Shown: positions 12,790-25,200 of the stretch, in pieces
Position numbering within the stretch: the stretch's first letter is position 1
Layout of the letters: every line of letters starts with the position of its first letter
NCBI GenBank assembly: GCA_023055355.1
Contig: JALJCS010000001.1
Location: forward strand, 54,937,381-55,001,380
Direction of reading: 5' to 3'
Length of the DNA: 64,000 bases
Source: Agelaius tricolor
Lineage: Eukaryota; Chordata; Aves; Passeriformes; Icteridae
Notes under the pieces: generated by a model
What the model was told of the DNA's origin: nothing
What the model saw: the letters and a program-made list of their open reading frames with translations, nothing else
Databases searched by the model: none
Made by a program: the position numbers and the translations under genes

Positions 12790-15150
12790 GTGACAGTAAT
12801 TATAGAATTAGTGAACAGACTCTATACACAATTTACTGCTGGTTGTGTTTATTTGTTTGCTTGTTTGTTTTCTGTATCAATGATTATAGGTTTGTCTGGT
12901 TTTCTACTTGCCAATAACTATGGGTTTTTCTGTTCTAGTCTGGCAGAATTAATTCTGTGTGACAGGTATGCTGATGTACATAAGCTTGTGTAGATGAGTG
13001 CAGGGGTTTTTCAAACAGTCCTTAATTACTCATGACATTGAATTTACAGACCTTGATTCTCAAAGTATTTGAGAAGGAGTTGAGTGTATTTTGAATTTGT
13101 ACGAGACATATCAGGGTTGCCATTTAAACTGTACATCAAAACAAGGATATGAATTCAGTGAGTGTGATCTTCAGTTGAGACATCAGTTTACAAACTGGTT
13201 AATTATATATCTTATATATAATAAATACATAATTATATCAAGGGAAAATTCTTCTTGTATTTCAAATAACTGGGTATTCTATTGCCACAACTAGAGGAAT
13301 TTTCCAATTGCTTGGGAAAGGTATTTTTTCCTCCTTTTCATTTTAGAGATCAAATAGAGCATACCCTCCATTTGCTTGTCAGAATTAGAAAGCTAAGTTT
13401 AGATGTTTAGATAGAGGGTTTTTTGCTACCTTGCTGTTAAAATCATGTTTTCCAACATTGTAATGCTAGGAAGGAAGGACAAGATTACTAGCTATCATCT
13501 CTGATTTCGCTTTTTCCTGTTTCATGTCTTATATGGCCTAAAATTTCTGTAGATAAATGCAGTTTCTAAGTTAAACACAGATGTGGTGCAGTGTAATTCT
13601 GGCAGGTGCTATTGTGTTTGTGCTATAAGAGGTGTTACCTGATCTTGCTTGTCTTTAAAGCTGAGCCAACAAGGGGGATGATTTGGCTTTCCTGCGAACA
13701 TGCAGTGATGTAAAAAAGAAATTTTCACCAGCAGGTACTTTTCAGAGGTGAAGCAGGTCCACAGTGAAGAGCTTGTTTTCCAGTCCTTCCTGGACTCTCA
13801 CAAATACCTGCCTGCTGTTCCTTAGGAATTGTGCTTTCCTTTGCAATTTTTGAATGTGCTTTGCAGCAGTTTGTGGAGATGCTGATACAAAAGGACAAAG
13901 GTTAAGGGTGTTCTAAGAGATATCACACAGAAAATAGGTAAGGGGAGAGAAACTGGCAATATAATGCAGAGATTAAGAAAGAGAGTGTGTTGCAAGAAAG
14001 GATGTAAAGATGCATGCAAATAGGAGAATTAAACAGGAAAAAATAAGATAGTAGGCTGTGATTGAAAATGGTTAACATGAAAACACAAGGCAGGCAAAAA
14101 GGAGCTAAGACAATACTTATTGAAATTTCATTCATCAGAGGAACAAGAGAAACAAGAACCTAATTTTCATGAGCATCCTAAAGTTCAGCAGGCATAAAAT
14201 CATACAGTTAAGTTACAGAATACCAACACTCTAAATCATGCATACATACATACAAACAAGATGTTTAAAAAAATAAATGTAATCTTATTTTAAACAGCTT
14301 ATGGTTCCCCCCAGAACCAATTTAGACATTTTGTCTGTAATACCCTGGCATGGTTCCTGTAAAAATGGGAGCAATTTGAGATTCAGCAAGTTGGCTAGCA
14401 ATTTAACTGAAAAAAAATCAACCTGGTGTAGTCAAATAATATCAAAAGGTTTTACTTAAGCTCAAAAATCACGGAATTCAGGCATGACTAAAGTGATACT
14501 ACTTAACCCCCTCCACTCTGTTGAAGGATTACAGCAGCTATTCATTGTTTGAAATCTCTTTTAACACTTAAATCCAGCAGATTAAAGATAGGATTTTGAG
14601 AACTGAGTACTAGGTGAGGAGATTGTGAGAAGAATAATGATAAAAGGAGCCATTGTCATCAAATTAGTTTAATTTGATAGTTATATTTATAGTTGGGGGG
14701 ATAATGTGTAGGAGCTGGAAGTATTTTTATATCCTGCTTCACTTCTTGTCTGTAATTTTTCTTTTCGAGTGTTATGTCTGTATGAAAGTTGCTCAGAAAC
14801 TAGGGATAATACTCAAGTTTAAAAACATCCTTTTTGCTTTCACTTCTTCAGTATTACCAATGTGGTTCTTATAGTTATCAGAACACATTGATTTATAAGA
14901 AATCAGATGCTTGGCTAATAAAAAGTACTATAAAATCTGGAAAACATTAATAAAAACTGTTACGAAACAACTGCTTTTAATAGAAAATAAAGTCTAAATT
15001 CTTCTTATTCTCTCTCATAGACAAATGTGTTTAAGCCACTTGGACAATTGTGTTGTTTGAAGACTTCATAAACCCATGCTCAAGAACCATAAGCAAAATA
15101 AACTAGTCCCACATTGCAATGGCATGAAAGTCATTCTTCTCACTACATTG
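12790..15150. other. Unique AT-rich sequence, no gene seen
   Basis: No repeat family or credible exon was seen. It includes a TA-rich patch at about 13198-13240 and a short CATA run near 14237-14252. Confidence 0.5.
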
Positions 15151-15173
15151 ATCCATCCATCCATCCATCCATC
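15151..15173 (+). repeat. (ATCC)n microsatellite
   Basis: Nearly six perfect copies of ATCC, about 40 bp left of an inverted repeat and the duplicated segment. Confidence 0.95.
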
Positions 15174-15210
15174 AGTCTTCTGAATTCAGAATATTCCCAA
15201 AGCCTTTAAG

Positions 15211-15239
15211 TGATCACAAAATTTTTTGTTTTGTGATCA
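15211..15239. repeat. Perfect 11-bp inverted repeat with 7-nt loop
   Basis: TGATCACAAAA (15211-15221) and TTTTGTGATCA (15229-15239) are exact reverse complements around TTTTTTG. The right arm ends immediately before the left copy of the 179-bp duplication, so the hairpin sits at a rearrangement border. Confidence 0.95.
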
Positions 15240-15418
15240 AAAGATAGTAGGCCAGCTGCAGAAACGATGGTAAGACATTTCCCACCTTAGCATTCTGGTG
15301 AAGGCAGATTGGCTGCAGGATTTCAAATGCTCTAAGACCAGACCTACTGTGGCTGGAGGATAAAAAGTAACAGCACATCACTGAAGCAACCCCATCTGAG
15401 AAATGGACGTCGTAATGT
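15240..15418. repeat. 179-bp direct repeat, left copy, flanking an LTR
   Basis: It aligns without gaps to 16049-16227 (offset 809 bp) with seven substitutions in 179 bp, about 4 percent, six of them transitions. Both copies start AAAGATAGTAGGCCAGCTG and end at GTCRTAATGT. Three bases on the right and one on the left are shared with the LTR termini. The minus strand is open across most of both copies, but I do not recognise the peptide. Confidence 0.95.
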
Positions 15419-16049
15419 GCAGCGGTCTGGCGAGAAACGTCCCGGCTAGCTGGCCAGCAACCGCTAGCAGCACGAGGGGCACTTGTCCCAATAGCCGAGC
15501 TTCGGGACAGCGCCCAAGGCCAACGCCCAGCGTTACAGCTGTAGCGCTGCCTTGTGCAAGGACGAGACCGGTTAGAGGCCGCGGCCAACAGGAATAACGA
15601 GAGTGCGCTTCGGCTGGTGTACAGTCCAGCTATTGCATCCAGGGAGAACCAGCACCCAAAGAGGATGAGGGAGGGGGTTACATCAGGTTATAAATGGAAG
15701 GGAATCCAGGGGAGGAGTCGGTCCTTGGACCAATAGGGTGACAGGAGGGAGTGGATTACAAAGGATTGACTTGAGGGAAGCACCAATAAGAACCCCTTGG
15801 AGGAGAGGCCCTGGCCCTAGAACCAATCACTTGCTGCCAATCACTTGCTGAGTAGAAGTTTCTAGAGGGAAAGGTGGGAGCAGGCAGTGACGGACAAGGC
15901 ACCGGGGAGGGAGTTAGATAAGGATACATTTGTTGTCAGGGCAACTGGGGAGGAGTTGGGAAAACTGACAACGAATGACAAGGAGGGGAGGGAGAACCAA
16001 GGCAGAACCATTACAGAACAGGGGGAACGGAACAGTCCAACTTAACACA
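15416..16049 (-). mobile_element. Solo LTR-like endogenous retroviral element, minus orientation
   Basis: The 634-bp block has ends TGTG...CACA, the short inverted termini expected of a retroviral LTR. Its base composition differs sharply from its flanks, with many CpGs at 15410-15610. Read on the minus strand it has a plausible U3 (16049 to about 15700) with four ATTGG boxes and a TATA-like motif, followed by a GC-rich R/U5-like part ending at 15416. No internal retroviral genes, primer-binding site or second LTR adjoin it, so it fits a solo LTR. I could not assign a family. The flanking duplication is 179 bp rather than the usual 4-6 bp, which is odd. Confidence 0.72.
15688..15850 (-). promoter_or_regulatory. 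LTR promoter: four CCAAT boxes and a TATA-like motif
   Basis: Plus-strand CCAAT (ATTGG on minus) occurs at 15730-15734, 15783-15787, 15823-15827 and 15837-15841. The last two lie in a perfect 14-bp tandem repeat, CCAATCACTTGCTG, at 15823-15850. On the minus strand these boxes lie upstream of ATTTATAA (15688-15695). A cluster of CCAAT boxes ahead of a TATA motif is an NF-Y-type polymerase II promoter layout and fits a retroviral U3. Activity is inferred, not seen. Confidence 0.6.
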
Positions 16050-16227
16050 AAGATAGTAGGCCAGCTGCACAAATGATGGTAAGACATTTCCCGCCTTGGC
16101 ATTCTGGTGAAGGCAGATTGGCTGCAGGATTTCAAATGTTCTAAGACCAGACCTGCTGTGGCTGGAGGATAAAAAGTAACAGCACATCACTGAAGCAACC
16201 CCATCTGAGAAATGGACGTCATAATGT
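16049..16227. repeat. 179-bp direct repeat, right copy, flanking an LTR
   Basis: Partner of 15240-15418, gap-free with seven differences. Unlike the left copy it continues smoothly into ordinary AT-rich sequence (CCTGCATATTTTTGC). The original locus may therefore have been one copy running into this flank. Confidence 0.95.
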
Positions 16228-19200
16228 CCTGCATATTTTTGCTGAAGGGAAAGATTGTTTGTAATGGGAACCAATTACTTGTTTTTGCAATACTGTGGCA
16301 TTTTCTTATATGTTTATGGTACTAATTGTTAATGTAATTTAAGACTAAATATATGAAACCTTGCAGCCTAAAATGTTATGCCTTCAGAGTAACACATTAT
16401 TTAAAATATTGTGATTTAAATATTCTGGTAATGAATTCTTTACTTGGATTTTTCTTTTTTTTATAATATTAAGATGAATCCCACTGTGGCTTATGCCAGT
16501 CTTATCAAATTCTATGATGTCAGCCATCAGAAAGATAAATGGAACAAAGGGTGGAAACAAAGATGTTAGGTTACTGAAAAGGAGACAAATAGGGATGTAT
16601 ATATAGCAAGAAATAGAGAAGATTGCATAAAAGGATGAACAGAGAACTGACAGTACAGTTCTGTACAGGAGCAGAGGTGGGTAAAAAAAGTGATGCTACA
16701 ATGAAAAGGGAAGATAGCTCTATACCAGACTGAACATCTCCATTAAGTCACCTCCAGTAAACAGCCTAAAAATAGTGTTACAACCTTAACCTGCTTAAAA
16801 ATTGTATCTAAATGCAATTTTTTGGACCATTATTTGTTGTTCCCTTCCTATCAGAAATCCCAGGGACAACTTTCCCTTGAATCTTACTCAAAGCTTATGT
16901 CAAGAAGGCTTTAATGCACTATTGGTGCTTTTGCATCTTCGTTTCTAACATTACAGTGGCCCAACTCATTGTTCATGATATTGCTATTTAGTGCTTTTTA
17001 CCCCACAAAATATATGTCTTCCACCTGTAATTGTCTTATCTAGTTTGTCTTTCTGGATCTGCTAATCATGGACAACACTGTTAGGAAATACAAAAGGAAG
17101 GATAATATAAAACGCAGTCTTTAGTGTATTTTAAAATATCACATGGTAGAGCAAGTGAGTTTCATGTGCCTGTGGACAATGCAGGTTCTTAGCATTATAG
17201 CAGATGACTTGTTCCACCAAATGGGCCTGAGGTGCCTGTCATCCTCGTACCCAAGCCCTTCTGAAAATCAGGTTGCCTACAGTAAGCTGTTGTTACTGGT
17301 ATTGTCAAATAGTTAAATTGTTTTTTTGCATGTTAGAAGATTTCATGGATTGTCCTTTCCTTTCTTTGCTGACTGGGAGGCATCTGAGTAGGTACAGCAG
17401 TTGGTTATATAGAAACATACTCATAAGGAAGAACATATTATTTGATTTCTCTATCACCAAATGTAGTGTAACAGTGACAAAGAGGAAAAGCCATCTGGCA
17501 ATTTGCCACCATCTTGATGGCAACAGCATGCATTATTTTGGTGCTCAGGAATCAATTTGGGAACCACCCTCTAGGAGTGAGCACTATAAAGAGAAATGTG
17601 TTGTCTGTGGCTGCTCCTGAAGCTCCATGAGGAATTTAGATTTTTATTTCAGAAGCAGAGTTGGTGGCAGAACTCTAGTGAATACCAATTCCTGCTCTCC
17701 AATTCTCTCTCTGAAAATAGCTGAATTTTCTCCACAGAAATTTCTAATCCAGACATTTTGTTGCACTGCCTGTCAGCTGTCCTGGATCTTGATCTTACAG
17801 TATGTAAACTTTTCCATAAAGGTTTTTAAAATATAGCCCATAGCCAGTGTTTGCTTTGGAAAGGCAAGTGTGAATTTATATGCATGTGATGACAGTAAAA
17901 CAAGCTCTTTGCCCATCAGAAGACTGAGGCATTTTTTTTCGCACTGAGCAACTAGCAGCATCTACCCCAGAAAGCCTGTTGGATGAGACTGTCAGAGCAA
18001 AAGTCTCCTTCATGGAACAGTGCAAGGAATGCACCACAAAGGAAGGTGAAAAAAAGAAATATACTGTAAAGCAGCACAGAAACAAATCCTAGGATATGGC
18101 AAGGGTGTTGAAGGAAAATCAAGATGGGAAGATAAATAAAAAACAGAAATACAGTTGCAGCTCTTTATCTGAGATTAATTTCTGCCTCCCACATGGGAAT
18201 AAATATTATTTTCATACTTAATGGAACTTCAAAATTCCTTTAAGACTCCTTTTTCAGTTGAGGGCTAATTTCAATTAACCTCATGTTTTTAACTCTCACA
18301 TGAATTTCCCCCTGATAGCTGGCATCTAGATAGAGAAAGAATTGATGCCATTTACAAATTCCTCAGGGAGAGGCTTCAGTAATTTATGCTGCATTGATGT
18401 CACTGTGTACAAAGCAACATTTGTAGGTTAAGGAGGTCAATAAATGACCCTAGGTTAATGATAAACATATATTTTTACTAAGAGGTCATAAAGCACCCCA
18501 GAGTAGCTAGCAGATATATAAGATGTCTGATCATCCTGTCTTAACATCTCATAACATTGAATGGTGTCATCTTTTCACCAGAAATTTGACTGTCATTTAG
18601 AGAAAAATCAAAATATTCCACAGATAAAAACACAGCTTGGAAGATTGTAACATCAACTGACAAAATCCAAGAGGCTGAAGATGTCACGTAGGACACAGCT
18701 TGTGTTTCACTTTGCAGTAGCACAAGACAAATGCAAAGTTCCACTCCTACCATTGAACTTCCTGGCTTTTGTCATTTTTGTCATGATGTTAACATTGATA
18801 AGCATTCATGGGTGCCAAAGGGGTGTGTGAAAATGATTGCATAAATACAGTATTACTATGCATATAATTAATAAGAGAAAACATGCACAAGCTACTGTTG
18901 TACTTGACTTATTTGACTTTCATTGGTTAAGCAAGATTCTGTACTTAGTTTCAAGTGTTAATGTGAAGTGGGGATGAGGGAAATGTGCTAATTCTTGGAA
19001 CCAATGCTCTTCTGAAGAGTGAGAAGGTGGAATTTTCTAGAATACTTGAAATTTCAGTCCACTAGTATGATTATAGCATGTTGCAATGCAAAGTGGAATT
19101 TCCTAGTTAAGAATGTATCTCAGGTTCCTAAGCCCCAGGCCAGTGAAAGCTGAGTGTACTGTGAAGGTGAAAGTGTTCAGTCTCCAAAGTGAGAGAGCCA

Positions 19201-22200
19201 TCCACATCAATTTGCAGCAGGCTAAGTGGCATCAGCAATGGGAGGGAAGCTTACAAAGCCCAGCTTAGAGACCTGTGCCACAGAAGTTGCACGGCACTGA
19301 CTGAAGGAATCTGCATAAACAAATCAGAGGCATAGATGAAACACTCCAACAGCACTAAGTCTTATATGAGTACAGTGCTGGGGGCAGGAAGATGATGTAG
19401 AACAAGAAATGTTTCCTATATAGCAATAAGCAATATCAACTGTATAAAGGAAGGAACATGATTGGCTTATATTCTGTAGCAGCTGGGATTTACATCAGAG
19501 CATACTTTAGGGAAATCTGTGAAGCAAGCTTCACTTGTGGTATTGCAAAAACTTTGAGATTTTACATTTGCAAGTACACGTGCAAATTTATATATGTATA
19601 TCTGTAGCCTATGTGAATCTGCCTTTCACTCCTCCTCCTGAGATTCACTGAGGAGTGAACACCAAATCTAAAAAAAAATTTAAAAAAAACATTAAAAAAT
19701 CCCCTCAGTCAAAGCAACCAGAATTCTCCTGGTACCACCACTAAGTGTAATGTCACTGATTAGGTGCATTGATTCAGTGTGAGATAAAAAGAGGCCCAGG
19801 CTGCTTCATAAATTTTGTAGCCTCTGATGATTCTCTAAAAGCACATATCCCAAGAATTTTGTTATTATAGTAACAACTGAAAGCAGCCAAATTTTCTGAT
19901 TTCAGGTTTCACTTTGCTCTTCTGAAACTAGCAATGCTTCTGAGTTAAAATTGGCTGGTAGGAGATAATTAGGTAACATTTATGGAAAAGTGCTTGAAAT
20001 GGTGATAATACTGCATTTTCAAGAGAACTACAGAACCTTCAAATAACACTTGTTTATATTAATCTCTTCTTATTTTCTTTCAAAATATGGTTGATTGTAG
20101 AGACAAAATCTGAAAGCAGAATTTGCAGCCTGGTATGTCTGTAAGGTATTGAATGTAAGGTATAAATGTAAGTTCCTTTCAAAAGGTATAAAAAAGTGAA
20201 ATCTGTCTGAAATCAAAAAGGGAATTGTTGATAATATTATTATCTATACACAAACCTAAATCCAGATAAGCCTGTATGTGGGAGAAAATACTTTCCAGAG
20301 ACCTAGAACCAAGATATATTGCCAACTTCCTGGAAAATTTATTTTCACCTTTAAGGAGTTTTAAATTTCAGCTCCAAATTTAACTGCTTCAGTTTCTAAA
20401 TTATTCAGATATTTGTTGTATACTTGTAACATTTTCAGGAACTGCATAGCAATAGCAGGTGTTGAAAAGTTAGGTTTTTTCCTTATAATGAGAACAAATA
20501 GTAATGGAGATCCTTAAAAATGCAAAATTAATCTGTGTATCCAAACACAGAGCCCAGGACAGCTTTTACTTACAGGTGGCTTTCAACAAATACATACATT
20601 TTTCAGCTATAGAACTGAAATATATACATATTTGAAAAGTAAATTTCTTGTTACAGGAAGAAAAAACAGTGGCAGAAATTGAAAATAGGAGAGCTTGATT
20701 GATGCCCTTTGTCCTCACTAGCATGGTCAGTTTGTTCTTTAGGAAAGAGACTGCCTGAGTTGCTGAACATCTAAAGATCTTCTGGGTTCATAACTTCAGG
20801 TATCCACATTGAATATTTTTTGTTTTAAAGTTCAAGTTTTCAGGCTATAAATTTCAAGCACTTTTATTTAATGAGAAGCTAGGCATCATAGATGAATATC
20901 TTCTTATGAACAGTTTCAATAAACCATTCTATATCATCACTTGGAAATACATGTTGAGATTGTGTGGATTATTCTCCTCCTCTGTGAATGCCAAGCTGAG
21001 CACACACTATTGGATACCAGGTGGTGTACTGTTCCCTTTTTAACAATTTGCTCTCACTACTTCCCTCTGACTTGGTAGCTCTCTGAGGAAGAGGAAATAA
21101 GAGGTTTGGTGGATGCTGCAAGTATTTTCAAGGAATTATTTTCTGCATGAAAAGTTTGGAATCTCAGATTACAAGCTTTAGGTTGTGCTGTTTTGTTTGG
21201 TAGGGAAGAATTTGAAAGAGACTGAAAAAGAGAAAGTAATGAATTTGTAATGAAAAGTAATGAAAATAATGAATAAAATGATTTGTCTTGAGTTTGGTCA
21301 ATTCCTGAGTAGTCTTCAGACACAGCATGTGAAAGGGCTTGTTGCTTCCACCATGCTGTTGATTGTGTACCTCATACTGGCATGACTGGACAGTTAAACA
21401 GAACTCAGCAATATGTAGAGATGGACAAAACCAGTGCAGACATACTTTCCAGAGATCCATTTAAGCTTTTCTTCTCTTCTGAGCTTTATTTATCTCTTTG
21501 AGATGCATACCATCCTTTAAAAAGAAAGAAAAAACAGAGGAAAAAAATAACGATGGTCCCATCAAGTTTACATTGTAAATCATGAACATATGAGTGACCT
21601 ATTCCCAGTGGCAGAGGGAGACCCTGGAAATAAGTTGGACAATAAAGATAATGACAAAAATTGAAGTAATACTTTAAAATCATTGTTGCCAGCTGCTTTG
21701 AAAGCAGGAGCAAACCTGAGGCAAGACACAAATTCAGAGAAGGTGGTGCTATGGCAAACCAACACTTGTTCCTGATGATTTACACCAGAGTTGGATGGTA
21801 ACATTAGTTTCACCCAAAAATCTCCTTCTGCTTTATCACTCAAGTGTTGTTAATGGAGAAAAAATGATGTAGAAGTCAGGAACAACTCAACCCCCCAGGC
21901 AGTGCTGACATGATGGCTTGGCATGGTTTTACATCCGTTGTCTGCACTTCAAATAAACATGAGACTTCTTTACTATTCATTTTACCTTTTCTGAAGTTTC
22001 CTGTCTAACTGCTATGTTATGAAGTACTTCTATGTCCAGCAACACATGAAAAGCTTTGATCAAATGCCTCTCTGATCATACAAAGACCTCTCCTTTTTAT
22101 TCTGTATTTTCAGGGAATTGAAAGGCTGCTATGATAGTAGAACAATCTGTTTCAATGTGGAAGAGTAGATGCTTTATATAGCAATTTTGGGTTGTAGTGC

Positions 22201-25200
22201 ACAGTATTATGATTTCTCTCTGGGAGAATTTTCCAGTGTTGATAGGGAACTAGAGTCATAAGCTTTGTGATTCACAAACTATACCTGTAGTGCTCTACAA
22301 AAATAGCTTAATTAGGAGGGCTGCCTGACAGGTATGCTAGACAATAGTATCACCAGTGGAGCTAGCCAGGAATTTTGTGACAAAATGGCTTTCCATCATA
22401 GCAGAATGATTCATCAAGCCTAAAACTTTCAGTGGAAACTTTCTCTTTCATCTACCTTTTGCAGAATGGTTTTGCAGGCTCAGGGTAGGTATGACAAGAG
22501 CTAAAAAGCTGGTCAACACTGCTGTGACAAGGAAACTTATTAAAAACACTTGGCCTGATTCAGACTGGAGATGCAGATCCTGACCTTCCAAATGTCCCTC
22601 TCATATCTTGAGTTTTCTCTGGAGGAGGCTCTTTCTACTTCAGGGAAGCTGTTCTGTTCTGTGCAATAAAAATAGTGTGAAGCAAGGACCTGAGCCTTGT
22701 TCTTCCATGCTCATGGTGAGTTCTCCACTGTGTTTCAGAGTGGTTTCACCCTGTGCTGGCACAGTGGCTCCTGAGCTGCCTGAAAAGGTGCAGCTCCAGT
22801 GAGGAGGCTAAGCAATGAGGACTCAGGTATTCATCTGGATTAATTGGGAACAGCAGAGTGAGGAATTCCCACATCCAGGTGAGCCCATTGACTTCCTCCC
22901 CATCTTCTTTCTGTCTCCAGCTGAAGAGATTGAGGGAGAAATTTCCAAATCCTAGAAATTCCTCATTGCATTTCTTTTTTTCAGCATCTGGTTAACAAGC
23001 AGCTCTTTGCAGCTGAGCTCTACCATAAGATATATTCTTTGAGAAATCTGGGTATTCTGTGTTAGCATGCTTGTGAGGGAATGCTTCAGGTGACAAACCA
23101 CCTGTTACTGCCTGTGAGAGAAATGAAATAATTCTTTCTGAAAGCTGCTTTTGTCCCTTGGATCAGGATGCCCTCAGAGGAAGAAATATGCATGTGAATG
23201 GTCTTAGGACAGCTGAGTTCTGTTGTCAGAATCAACATTAGGAAGCACAGATAAAGCAGTTCTAGATTAGGGGCACCTTTTTTTAAATTTAAACATTGCC
23301 TGCATTGTTCCTTGCAGCTCTCTTTTCATAACAAACCTTCAGTTTTTAATTCCTTCTGTTACCTGCTGAAAAACCATTTCATCTCTTAATGTAGTGATAT
23401 CACTTCTCTCTGGAAAATCTTTCCCCCTTTGTCCAGATTACTGCTACTTCTTTATGCTCTGTAAGGGTCTCATGAGTGCGGCAAAAATAAAGATTTTAAG
23501 AAGTCTTTTCAAACACAGTTGAATTCTGTGGATTGCGTTAAGCCTAATAGGTATTCAAATGAACATTGTTGCCCTTCCAGTCTCAGCTCTCCTTCAGTCT
23601 CGTCAGAGAACTGAACTGTGACACAAAATTTCTCAATCGCAACAATTCAAGGGTAAAGAGATGGAAAGCATGTCTAATACTGAACTTTGTCTTTCTTTAA
23701 GGTCAGATAGATTTGCCTACATCCATGTCTGATGAGACATTGCATCATTAGAAAGAACTTTTTGTCACTTCTTGTTTTAAATTTTTTCCCCATGATTGGA
23801 CCATGTAACACAACAGACAAAGTATATAATTAAAAGATCATATTATTTATACATAGGCAGAAATATGCACAGTTTTGACAATTACTAGAAGTAGGAAAAA
23901 AACTCTAACAAGAAATAATGAGTTACAGAAACTAGTACGACTTCCATTCCACACAGTGTTTTCTATAATTTGAGTTAATTTATCAATCATAATAAGTTCC
24001 CTATGTAAGAAATTTTATAACATGCTAAGGGAAGGAAGGCATGATGCCAAAAATAGGCAGTCAGGATTTTTATCAGTTTGTTCTCACAAAATCATGATGT
24101 CATCTTAAAAAGAATACATTTAGCTATTCTTTTATATTTGCCTCTGATTTTTTGTGTATTAGGATTTGTGTTTAAAATATTTTGTGTAACAGTATGGACA
24201 AGGCATATTTTTTAAAAGGACAAATAAAACATTTTCACATAATACCTTCAGTTCAGGAGAGGAGATCTAGGAAAATCACATAGCACAAAGCCCTCAATAA
24301 AAATTGCCAGAGTTGAGAATATAGCCTCCAAATTACAATTTTTTTTCACTGCAGGTTTCTGTCCTGATAGAACATCCAGAGTTCAGATCCAGCATACATA
24401 ATATTTCCCCTTGAATGCATTCTTTCCTAACTAGGAAAAGAGAACTATTTATTATCACTTCCATTTGCCCGGCCACAAAATATGACACTTTAATTCATTA
24501 TAAGGATTGCAGAAGACAGTCTCACAATGACTGTATTTGGTCTACAACAGTAACTTTTGCTTAAGAAAAACAGTTGCTGTTTGGAGGAAGTTCAGCTGCT
24601 CCACAGACTATTCACAATCCAGCTGTCAGAAGGAGATTCCTGGAGAGGCCATTAAAATTTAATATTTCAAAAGTGAACTCTATTGTATGCCTAGCAGGTA
24701 TTTTTAGCTTCCAAAATTATTTTTATTGTTTCTTGGAGACTGAATAATATATAGTAAATGAGAGAAATTCTTCTTTTGCTTACCAGTGAGTGGATCCAGA
24801 ATAATTCCATTCTCTTGAATTGTATCACTTTAGTTTAAGGGAAAGCAAAATTGGCTTTTGTATGTCTTTCAGTTCATTGTGTTTCCATAAGTGTACTACT
24901 GTATTTCACAGTTTTTCTAGTGTTAGTTAAACAAGTATATGGGGTATTTTGCCAGTTCAGGCAATTTTGTTTCTCTTTCTCAAGTAGTTATTTCATCGAA
25001 TACTCTCTAAGCACATATTTACCAGTATCTGTAATATTACTTGATATGGTATAGAGATATTTTATTGTCTTCCTAATGTTAGTTGATAAAGTAAGTATTT
25101 CTCAGTTATTGGAATACTGTAGCTCTTATATATATAAAGGAGGTATTTCACACTTTCATGGTTGGGAGTATTCTTCCATTTGTCTGCAATATTTCATTAC

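Noticed and set aside
15100..16300. The whole 15.2-16.2 kb block as a two-LTR provirus
   Set aside because: The 179-bp copies lack LTR signals (no TG...CA unit, promoter or purine tract), and only one LTR-like body is present.
22898..23030. Two polypyrimidine-CAG acceptors (near 22920 and 22984)
   Set aside because: The sequence after each reaches a stop quickly or lacks a good donor. Treated as decoys.
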